A DNA stretch of 64,000 bases from Sindora glabra (lineage: Eukaryota; Streptophyta; Magnoliopsida; Fabales; Fabaceae), in contig CM035236.1 in NCBI GenBank assembly GCA_020226215.1, forward strand, positions 935,001 through 999,000, in the 5' to 3' direction. A model generated the notes under the pieces. The model was not told where the DNA came from. It was given only the letters and a program-made list of their open reading frames with translations, and searched no databases. Shown here piece by piece: positions 12,341 to 22,672 of the stretch. The translations under genes were made by a program, and so were the position numbers. The stretch's first letter is position 1. Each line of letters opens with the position of its first letter.

Positions 12341-13179
12341 GACAAGCCTAGTGTATGAGCCCTGTTTGATACAATATGTATGATGCCATTTTTTATGTAA
12401 ACATAATGCCAAAAAAAATAAAATAATATATACGGTGCCATTTTTCACCTTTGAAACAGTAATATCCAATACAAAGTGGGGTTAGTGATAATAGGATGCA
12501 ATAAAATAGTGTGTAAGGCATGTTGATCGTTCTAACTTCTAGGGTTTTGGTTCAATGTACATATATATATAAATCCATGCAAATAGTAACATTTTCCATT
12601 AAGTTAATTGCAGTATAATGCTTATACTAGAATCAATATTAAGAGGATGTGGGTTTACCTGTTGATGACCCATTCTTACTTTTTTTATTTATGTGAAGTT
12701 ACTGTTTGAATTGGTTTTAAGTTTCTGATGTCGAGAAATGCTGATTTCTCGATTATTCAATGTCGTTTAAGTTTGTCTAGTGGTATTTTCCCACGATTTG
12801 TATGGTGTCTTCGTGTGATCTCTCGAGTTTCTTCACTGCTAATGTGCTTTGATAGAATGCAATTTGTTATTTTTGTTTCACATCTTTTGTTCTTCCCAAA
12901 ATGCGCTACGAGTACGTCGTTTCATCTTTTGGGCATTGTGTTTTTATCATTTCGATTTCGTGTCTTTTCCTATTCTCGATTCGCATAACGGATACATCGT
13001 ATTGTATTATGGATGTTGTGGTAATTTGACTTTGGGAACAACACCTAAACAAAAGAAAGTTAGGTTTTAGTACCTTGCTGCAATAAATTACAATATATGA
13101 TACCAGCCTGATTTTTTCCCTTTCTTTTATTACTTTATAACCCATTTAATGTTCCTCTTTTTTTCATTGTTCTATTGTT

Positions 13180-14863
13180 TGCCACTAGAAACTAATATCA
13201 CTATATATAGCATGATATATAATTAATTTTATTATAAGTTTTTTAAAAAAAGTTAAAAATTTAATTTAGGTATTGTATATTGATGTATATAATTATATAT
13301 TTTATTTAAAAAATATAAAATTTAAATTCAGATTTATTTAATTAAAGTTTTATAATATATTTTTTATTTTAATGTTCATATACTGTATTTTAAATGTTTA
13401 GAATTAAAAAAATCTCTCAGAAATCTTTTCTCCACTTGGAAGGTATATAAGTGAAATAATTCAGATTTTTTCATTATATTATTTATGACTCTAACAAAAT
13501 TTATAGGTAGCAAAAGAAGCCCTGTTAAAAAAAAATTTTATTCAACTATTTTTTAATTGTCAATATCAATCATAAAAATTGCTATTATAAATATGCATTA
13601 ATTGAAATTTTTAATCTTTTATAACTTACACACTTTTTCTATTTCTTTTTATCTATTTCACTAAATGTTTTTTTTCACTTTATGTACTTATAAATTAAAC
13701 ACTAATATGAGATTGAATAGTATTAATACATCATAAAATATTTTATTATAATTTTTTAATAAATGAAAGATTTAATTGAATTATTTTGATATATATAACG
13801 TATTTTAACTCTTATACCATACAATTGTTCATTTTAAATCTAAATATATATATCTTTTTAATTACTAAAACAAGCTTTTTCTTTTTCTTTTATTTTTTGA
13901 GAAAAGTATAATCTTTACTTGAAATTTTTTCCCTCCAAAACTTTTTATTCTTTTTTTTTTCCAATAATACCTCTTTTATAAATACTTTTTCAATTACAAT
14001 TTTGCTGCCTTTTGTAAAATTTCTTGGACTTTAAACAAACTCTTGATGCAAGCTTATGTATTTATATGTTTTTTTCTTCCATCTTCATGTGCTTATTTTT
14101 GTTTTATAAATTTAAATCATATTTTAAATATTGTGTTATTTTACATCTCGTGTACTTTTTGTCTTTTTTTCTTAATTTCATTTTCAACTTCTTTATTATT
14201 TTATAACACAAATATTATTTTTATTAACTTTACTATTTTTTATATCTACTTTTATTATTCATAATTTACTATATATTTTATTTCTAACTCTTATAATATT
14301 TTATAACTTATTTATTATCTCTATTTTATATTAATTTATTTTATTGGCTGTTGCTCTTTTTCTCTCTTTTTCCATGTGAATTATCATTATTTATAAATTA
14401 GATACTAATATTACAAAGTAATATAGATTCCACATGATATATTTAATTTCATTATAAATTATTTTAAATAAATTAAAATTTTAATATAGAAAGTACTAAT
14501 TAAAATAATTAATCACATATATTATTACTTAATAAACATATTTAAAATTTAAAGTCAAATTTATTTATTTAAAATTTATAAATATTTTCTTAATATCAAT
14601 TTCTATGTTCTAAATTAAATATATATTGATTGAGATTTTATCAAAACTATCATACTACTTCTCTTTTTATAGACACTTTATTATATATATTTTCATTTCT
14701 ATTATTTATAATTCAAATGTTAATATCATTAATTAATATAAATATAATATAATTAAATTTTTATTATGAAATAATTTATATAATTTAAATATTTATTTTA
14801 ATTAAGATATTTAATTGTATATTCTATTTTTAAATTTTATATTATTATATAATTCACTTATTG

Positions 14864-14926
<63 letters not shown>

Positions 14927-15506
14927 TATTACTATTATTTATAACTTAAATCTTAATATTAAAAATTATTATAGATATAAAATGATAATTCTAATTTTTT
15001 ATTAAAATATTTCAAATAAGTTTAAAATTTGATAAAAAATTTTAATTAAAATAATCAATTACATATTCTATTATATAATAAAATATCTAAAATTATATGT
15101 ATATGTTTATTACTATTATTTATAATCTTAAATCTTAATATTAAAAATTATTATAGATATAAATTTTTAATTTTAATTTTTTAAAAAATATTTCAAATAA
15201 GTTGAAAATTTAATAAAATTTTTATTTGAAATAATTAATTACATATTCTATTATATAATAAAATATTTAAAAATCAAAAGAAATTTATTTGTTTAAAATT
15301 CATTAGTATAGATACACTTGATATTATTTTGCTGTATTTTGAATTTTATAAAATATAATGGAGATTTTATCAAGATCACTTCACAATTTACGCACTATAT
15401 CACTTTTTGTTGTTTTAAATAAATTAAAATTTTAATTTAATGAAATTATATTATATTTTATAATTTTAACTTTATATTATTATATAATTCACTTATTGTC
15501 TTTCTT

Positions 15507-15578
<72 letters not shown>

Positions 15579-16800
15579 TTTTGCATTTTTTATGTCTATT
15601 ACTATTATTTATCATTTAGATGCTCATATTGCAAAGTATTATAGATAAAATGATAAATTTAAATTTTTTATAAGAATATTTCAAATTAGTTTAAAATTCA
15701 ATAAATTTTTTTATTGAAATAATTTATTACATGTTCTATTATTTAATAAAATATCTTAAAATTAAAATAGATTTATTTATTTAAAATTTATTAATATATA
15801 TTATTTTTTTATATTTTAATATATATAAAATATAATTGAGATTTTATCAAGACTTTACAACTTATGTACTATTTTATTTTTTATTATTATCTTCTTTAAC
15901 TTAAAAATTTAATTATTTAACTATATATTATATTTTTAATTCATACATTATTTAATATTAGAGTCATATCATAGTTTTTATTTGTTCAAAGTCATATTCT
16001 TTTCTTTTTTTAATATCATCATGTTATTTATAATTCATATGTTTATACTATTAAGAAGTATAAATACAGATTGATATATTTTATTCTTTTATTATTTTTG
16101 TTTTAAATAATTTAAAATTTTAACTTATTTAAATTATTTAGTTATTTATTATAATTTTGAGTTTTAAATTATTTTAAAACTCACACATTGCTTTTCTTTT
16201 TTTATTTGTTACATTATATTTTTTTATATCCACTTCTTTTATCTACAACTTAAATATTAATATCACTAAATAGTGTATGTGTGTTAATATTTAATTTTAT
16301 TATAAAAATATTTTAAAAATTTTAAAATTTAATTTGAAAAGTATGAATTGAATTATATTGTTAAATATTTTATTTTTAATAAAAATATTAATAAATTAAA
16401 ATAAATTTTACTTATTTAAAATTTATCAATATTTTTTTATATCAATGTTCAAGTACCATATTTTAAATTAAATATGATATTTTATTTTCCAATAATCAAT
16501 ACCATTATTATTCTTTTTATATTTTAATTACATATTTTATTTTATATTTTCCTATTTATTACTGTTCATTACAATTTAAGTATGAATGTTATTGAGTAAT
16601 ATGAATGTAACATAATTTTTTATTATAAAAATATTAATTTAAAATTTTAATTGAATTAAATTATTTAATTATATATAATTTTTAACTCTTAAAATACTAT
16701 TAAAAATTTGTTATTTATAAATTTAAATATATAATTATACAATAAATATAATAAATTAAATTTATAAATTTTATTATATATGTTAAAAAAATAGTAAATA
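13180..16800. repeat. Degenerate AT-rich tandem array with two long (TA)n tracts
   Basis: A recurring block (roughly: tttataactt-aaat, then cttaatatta, a short AT stretch, then atttca-aata and atattctattatataataaa) reappears near 13180, 13690, 14390, 14700, 14940, 15120, 15609, 16030, 16250 and 16570. Spacing is irregular (about 180-700 bases). The best-preserved neighbours are 14930-15100 and 15105-15275. Pure (TA)n tracts lie at about 14872-14923 and 15511-15575. The array ends at a Helitron-like terminus and could be its internal repeat body. No coding frame is credible here; open frames near 14.0-14.3 kb are low-complexity. Confidence 0.6.
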
Positions 16801-16829
16801 CCCGTGCATCGCAAGGGCTCAAAAACTAG
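16799..16829 (+). mobile_element. Helitron-like 3' terminus (hairpin plus CTAG)
   Basis: A GC-rich hairpin, cccgtgcatcgcaaggg (16801-16817, one mismatch in the stem), stands out in AT-rich DNA. Eight bases later comes CTAG (16826-16829) followed by T. Plant Helitrons typically end in a short GC-rich hairpin a few bases before CTRR and insert between A and T, so the arrangement fits a 3' end. No replicase/helicase gene is seen and I could not place the 5' TC end; a non-autonomous copy covering part of the upstream array is the likeliest reading. Confidence 0.6.
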
Positions 16830-17969
16830 TTTTTCTTCTAAGTGGTTCATCTAAGCCTCTAAATACCTATATATTAATAGAATCAATTTTAATTTGAATT
16901 CATTCCGGATATATAATCTAAGTTTCAAAATTAAATTATTTCAATAAAAATGATTTCAAAACATTTAAAAATATTTATTAAAATTAATTTTCAGATAATT
17001 CTTATGATTAATATAAATTCCATTTGATGGTTTAAATGAATATACCGGTCAGCAACGGTTAGGTTTTATTTTTGTCTCAATTTCCTTTCTTTGGAGTATA
17101 CAAGAATACATGACTAGAATATATATAATGGAATATTAGATTGACTACATCTAAATTTTAGTCTAATTACATTCAATACTCCTTGTTTTTTAAAATTATA
17201 CATTTTCATCTTCTTTGAAGTACTTTCATCATTATAAAATATTATAAAAATTTATTCAATTAACAATCTTGTAAGACCCCTGGCATGATTTCCTGGCCGT
17301 TATTTGGCTAGTAGTTCTCTTTAGGAGCATTGTTCCTTAGATTTTGTGCAAGCTATCGATGATGATTATTACAATGTCCATTTCTTTAATGAAGATTCTA
17401 ATTTTAGACTAACTAGGTTTGTCAATCATTATGTATGTTGATTTGGTCATTTAGATTCAAATTCTAGGCAACCTTTATATTTTTTATATTTTTTACTACT
17501 GCTAGGATTTGTCAATGTCTTTAATAAACCCTTTCTAAAACAATGGGTTATCATGAGCAACCCCAGAATTAGAAGTAGCATTGGCAGTCATTGTATTCAG
17601 AAGTAAAGTAATACCACTTCTTATATTTTATGGGCATGCCAATTTATTTTTGATTGAAAATGTTAAGGATATTGAACTCTCTTTAATTAAAAGTTGGGAT
17701 TCAAGTACACAGTATATTAGCAAAGTTTTAATATAAAGTGCACTTGAAGACAGAAATGATATAGAAAGAAGCAATAATAATAAAGCGCAAACCATGTAGA
17801 TATTAAAGGATAATTACATAAAGTGAATAGAATAGAAGCAATTCAAATGCAAAACCTACGCTAATACCAAAAGTCTTTGCAAAGCCTTCTTCAAAGATAA
17901 GAGTACTTCAATAAAGTGATGCTTAATTTGGTTGGAGGCTATAAAAAATCTTAACTTGCTCTTGCTATA
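16830..17969. other. Intergenic DNA, no gene recognised
   Basis: Between the Helitron-like end and the duplication at 17.97 kb the sequence is moderately AT-rich. Short stretches near 17.28-17.6 kb have mixed composition, but I find no frame with a recognisable motif or plausible splice structure. Confidence 0.4.
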
Positions 17970-18400
17970 GGGACAATGTTAATGGAATTTGCATGAGATT
18001 ACTCAAAATGGTTGCATTTTTCTGGAGCTAGTAGAGTGTCAGAGGTATAACATAGGGTGCGTGCAAATTTATATATTGTTTCCAAAGTAATAAATAGAGC
18101 CCTCTGCATGTTGTGATTGAAGTATTCATGGATTTATGACCTCGGGCAATTAGTTGCACTTTGACATGATGGATTGTTATTTCACGGACTTTGCATGGAA
18201 GAACAATGTAGATGGAATTTGCATGCAATTTTTTGAAGCTATCAAATGTTGGAGGTACAACGCAAGGTATGTGCAAATTTATATATTGTCTTCAAACTAG
18301 TAAATGGAGCTCCTTGCATGTTGCGATGGAAGCATTTATATATTTATGACATTGGACAATTAGTTACACATTGGCATCATGGACAATTATCTCATGGAAT
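17970..18400. repeat. Diverged tandem duplication, about 210-230 bp
   Basis: The block starting acaatgtt-aatggaatttgcatg near 17972 recurs from 18202. Both copies share gtgcaaatttatatattg (18061 and 18271) and a run ending in ggacaattagtt-like sequence. Substitutions and indels are common, so the duplication is old. Open frames of 73 and 82 codons on either strand follow the repeat and have no recognisable product. Confidence 0.75.
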
Positions 18401-18840
18401 GGATAGTTACCACGTGTGTAAGTGGTTAAGAAAAATGGCCTATCATTACTGGAATAATTGTTCATGATCCCTATTTTCTTGCTATTTTTTCAGTATGTTA
18501 ATTTAACTAAAGGTCATGTTGATTATTCATCCATTTCGGCAAGACCTTGGTTGATTTTCATTGTTATGCCGCAAAAACCTAGCATAAGATTCTTCATTTT
18601 TTGCCAAACTACTAAGGTTTTGTAAAATAAGTGTAACACCCCTCTTATAAAACAAGAAGAAGATTATAACATTTTTCTTCTCTCCTTCTCCTCAATTCTC
18701 TCATATTCCAACACGTTACAAAGTTGTAACATTCTCTTCCATTTAAACCAAATATGTTACAGAGTTATGAGATCAATTAATTTGTGAAAGGTTGTACGTG
18801 AAAAATAAATATAAAGACTGGACATACCATCAATATATTT

Positions 18841-19340
18841 TAGTTTAAATATAATTTTGATTCCTCTAATATCCAAAATTATCAATCACATTTGATTTCT
18901 TTAAATGAAATATTCTATTTTCATATTAAATCCAAAATGATAAGTTTTATCAAATTTAAAATAGAAATCCCTAATAAATACTCAAATATTCAATAAGCCT
19001 CTAATGTAATAATTATCAAGAGACAAACATTAGTGAGACTAATCTTATTATATCAAACAAATGTGAAATTATTTTACTAATGTAATGTATGAGAACACAT
19101 TTAGTTATTATCGCCACATAATTGATCATTTTTCCTTCCTGATGATTACAAGTTGGAGTTTTTTTGGGGTTTTGTATACCAACTGAAAATTTCAAATTGC
19201 AAAACCTAAATTATTAATGTGAGTCAAATATGATTCAATTTATATATTAAAAGGACTAACTTAAAATATTTCATTAAAAAGGATCAAATGTGATAACTTT
19301 AAATATTAGGAAGATCAAAATTATATTTAAGTTTTATATT
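18841..19340. mobile_element. Inverted-repeat element with arms of about 110 bp
   Basis: The left arm 18841-18950 (tagtttaaatataattttga ...) matches the reverse complement of 19215-19340 (... ttatatttaagttttatatt) with scattered differences; both contain cacatttgat and the 'ttaatgaaatatt' word. The centre carries no coding frame. This is the layout of a non-autonomous DNA transposon. Target-site duplications are not clear. Confidence 0.6.
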
Positions 19341-19742
19341 TTATTTTGTTAATAAAAATGTTATAGGTGCCAAAAAAAGAAATTTGAAATTAAATTTCAA
19401 TTTTTGATATTCGTTAAATTAAATTTTATATATTTATTTTACCATTAGATATTTAATAATGATTCTTAATTTATATTTTATATCTATTTTTAATTTTTAT
19501 TTTTGGTGTATATAATATTATTGTATTGATAATAAGTTGCGGAACACTAAATATTGAAAAACTGGTAAACGCTACGTGGGTCAAATTAAGCTTAAAAAAT
19601 GGCAACCAGAATCGTGAAATGAGAATCAAACTTAAATAAAACCGAAAGACATGGACGATTGGCACACCCACGTACATGCATTATTTTGATTGTACGTACA
19701 ATATTAGGATGAAAATATATATTGTTATTGTTATGCCAGGTG

Positions 19743-20156
19743 TTAAACACATGAAATATGGATTGCCGTGGCTGAAAACCTTTCAGAAGCTGACCTTCTG
19801 ACCAAAGAACCGAATTCCGGCGAAAGTCGACCAAACTCCAACTCTGGAACTGGGGTTATGGTGGAGAGCACTGGCCCGGATTCGTTGTTAACCACGTAAG
19901 TACGGTCCCTGGGTTTCTGATCTGAGGAATTAGAAATGGCGGATTTGTGGTTATTTGGGCGCCTGAAAAGAGACCTAAGAAATTTCTGAATGGAACGAGA
20001 GATTTTGGAAGACTTTTTGGATGGGACACGACGATCAGGCAGATGGGGCATGGATAGGGTTCTGGAAGAATTAGCAATGGCTGAGTCCAGTTGGCGTCTG
20101 AAAGAGTTGAGCTCGAAGGAATCATAGAGTGTGCTGCCACAATCCCATTCCCACAT
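19743..20156 (-). CDS. Small basic plant protein of unknown function
   Basis: An intronless frame of 137 aa begins at the ATG of MWEWDCGSTLYDSFELNSFR and ends at 19743. A longer frame adds ten upstream residues (MLYTLCSINN), but the conserved-looking part starts at MWEWDCG, so I chose that Met. The sequence goes on with a Ser/Arg-rich region, LSMPHLPDRR, and a basic amphipathic stretch SRSIQKFLRSLFRR (about residues 55-68). The C-terminal half is Ser-rich. I recall plant proteins that open with the same 'WDCGS.LYDSFELNSF.RQLDSAI' pattern, but no established function. There is no signal peptide or membrane segment. Local GC content is higher than in the flanks, and the frame keeps sense across more than 400 bases, which supports a real gene. 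Confidence 0.75.
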   Translation of the reverse strand: MWEWDCGSTLYDSFELNSFRRQLDSAIANSSRTLSMPHLPDRRVPSKKSSKISRSIQKFLRSLFRRPNNHKSAISNSSDQKPRDRTYVVNNESGPVLSTITPVPELEFGRLSPEFGSLVRRSASERFSATAIHISCV

Positions 20157-21700
20157 GTTGTTGATGGAGCATAAAGTATATAGCATGTGGGATATATAAG
20201 AAGGGGAGAGAAGAAGGTGAGGTTGGTAATAACCAAACTAATATAACTAATTAGTGGTTGGTTCATGAGGAGAGACGAAACGCGTAAGTTAACTGTGGAT
20301 GACTTGCGAGTTGTCACCTGAAAAGAGGCAGAAGAGAAGCCTACCCGGTTGCCGTAAGTTTTAGTGTTGGCTTGGTTTGATGGAAAGCGCAGCTTTTTAG
20401 GAAAAAGAAAAATTTTAAATTATTTAATTGATCATTAATTAAAAATAAAAATTTACTTTCTTGTAAATTATAAGTTATTTATTAATTAATAATTAATTTA
20501 TAGTTAAAAAGATAAAATTATTTATAATTAATTTAATTATTAATTATTTTAACTTTTTATCATCATATAATTATAATAAAAATTTAATTCTATATAAAAT
20601 AATATATTATATTTATCTCTTATGTTATTTTATTTATTAGTATATATTTATTATCTTTATAATTTATTATTTTAATATCTAATTATACAAATTAAAATTC
20701 AAGTATTTCTTATCTGTTTTATATAGACTTGTTACAAGTAATTATTTATTGCATCAATTACTAAACTAATATTTTTCCTCCGTTAAAATTATATTCTATT
20801 TCAATTATATTAAGATAAAATTATATATATAAGATATCCTAGCTTTTTTATATAAGTTTGTTTTACTTTTTATAATAAATTATAAATTTTAAAAAAATTA
20901 TGATATAAAGATAGATTAAAAATATATTTTAAATAATAATTAATGAAATCCAAAATTTATTGATATTTTTAAATTAAAATTATGAATAGTAATTTAGATA
21001 TTTTAGTAATATTTTAGAAAGTTTAAAATTGAATTAAATAAAATATTAAAGTATAAAAATATTAATTAAATAATTTACCATTTAAAAAATTAATTTTATA
21101 TAGAAACTTATTTCATGTATAAATCACACAATTTATATAACACATATTTAGGTCGTGAAAATTCAGTTTATTTACGAAGGCGTAACTTGCACTCCCTTGG
21201 TCAAAAGTGGGAAGCGCCCAAAAGTGGCCCGGGCCGAGGAGAAGTCTTGACGCTGCGCTTTCCTTGACTTACTGATCCATCCAAACTCCAAAGTTCTTCC
21301 TATCAGTGGAATTTATTATTTGCAAAGTCAACAATCATCTGCCGTGAGGCTTTGCATGTTTTTAATAAGTGATCTGCTGTATTCAATCCATTTCTCTTCT
21401 ACAGCTCCAAAGCTTTCATCCATCGCAAACAATTTCATTTGAATGTAATTAAATAATGAGGGGAAATTGCCATGAATGGTTTAAAAAAATAACGGTGTGG
21501 ATGTTGTGCCCAGTATTTAAAAAAATAACGATTGACTATACTCTTCCTTTTTCTTTAAAAAAATCCATAATGAAAACAAAATTAAAATCGTTATTGTTCC
21601 CATAAAAAATTTCAATAAAAAATAATCTAATAATAAAAATATTTAATTTTACATGGGGTTGATTTTTTTCATAAAGTTATCTAATATATAATTTCAGGGG
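20157..21700. other. Upstream flank of the small gene and AT-rich spacer
   Basis: 20157-20400 is probably promoter and 5' UTR of the minus-strand small gene. 20400-21160 is strongly AT-rich without structure that I can name. 21170-21420 is GC-richer (gaagcgcccaaaagtggccc) but has no open frame or recognisable motif. Confidence 0.35.
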
Positions 21701-21714
21701 AAAATTAGCCTTTA

Positions 21715-22136
21715 CCCAATGTGGCTCTGCATTTTTTCACTTAACCAACCTATAGTTCTAAATTATATAATTCATCTACTTGTACTTTCAAATTATTAAC
21801 ACTTTATTTATCTAAATTATTTTTTATCTAAAATTTAATAAAAAAACTCATATGTATCGGTTGTAATTTTTTGTTTCTCAACAATTGTAGATTATATTAT
21901 AGAAAATAAATCTTTAATAGAATTATAATTTCTTTGAGGTAATTTAATTTTAAGTGAGTATCAAATTGAATTAAAATTTGAGCAAATAAAAATCATTACA
22001 TGCAATACAAATAAGTTTCTTATTAAAGTTTAGATGAAAACTAGTTTAAGTGAGTAAAGTGTTAAAAATTTAAAAGCACATGTAAATAAATTACATTACT
22101 TAAAATTTCATATGGATTAGGTAAAAAAAAGAATCA
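21715..22136. mobile_element. Inverted-repeat element (MITE-like)
   Basis: Sequence at about 21735-21850 (ttttcacttaaccaacctat ... aatttaataa) matches, imperfectly, the reverse complement of about 22010-22136. Shared words include attaacactttatt/attaacactttactc (read after reversal) and catctaaa.tttaataa. The middle contains no gene. It resembles the other foldback elements of the window in size and composition but differs in sequence. Ends and target duplication are not resolved. Confidence 0.5.
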
Positions 22137-22672
22137 AAATCATAAGCTTCCCTAATTTGCAATGGGAAGAGGGAAAAATCAAAATCAAAAGGGAAGGGAG
22201 CCTCGACTTGTTTAAAATGGACATGAATTAAAAATCATAATTAATTTTTTTTTTTTTGAATTCTCGATATGACGATAGTCATATTAAGCCTAAACTAATT
22301 TGGAATCAAATCATATTAAACTTCAAATTTGAGAGAAAACTCTTCCAACACTATTTTTCCCACTTAAGAGGGTGAAATCAAAAATCTAATTTAAGGGACA
22401 TCGAACTTCACCTACTTAAATTAATAAATATAAATAAAAGTTTTAATTAATTTTAATATAAATATAGGCAATATCTAAAATGCACTAGTAAATTCAACTA
22501 TTAGATTATTACTATATAAAAGAACAAAATCTAATGACTAGTTCCACTGGTGCAACTAGTAGATCAAATTCTCTCCTATAAATGTATAATAACAAGATTG
22601 AGGCCTATATACACAGGTCACAATTTTGAAAGTGAAAATACATTGTAAGAAAGAAAGTGATGTACAGTTTGG

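Larger units (their letters stand above)
6770..12610. repeat. Swarm of hairpin units built on ACATGTTACT / AGTAACATGT
   Basis: At least fifteen units occur. Each has a left half like acatgttactattt or gcatgttactgttt, a spacer of roughly 8-20 bases, and the inverted half aaacagtaacatgt or aaatagtaacatc. Examples start near 6829, 7164, 7887, 8023, 9370, 10730, 10863, 11012, 11441, 11775 and 11908. Half-units occur singly (for example near 6954, 7949, 11550 and 12583). Intervening sequence varies, so the motif has spread as a short hairpin and not as one long tandem repeat. Units start just after the dead MULE coding region and stop before the array at 13.18 kb, so they look like the non-coding body of one large degenerate element. 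Confidence 0.75.

Noticed and set aside
12728..13070. Overlapping 86- and 73-codon plus frames
   Set aside because: Different frames of the same patch, without motif. The patch may belong to the decayed minus-strand gene, but this could not be shown.
18640..18660. LTR-like start tgtaacacccctcttataaa
   Set aside because: Short word common in plant DNA; no second LTR, primer-binding site or polypurine tract seen.
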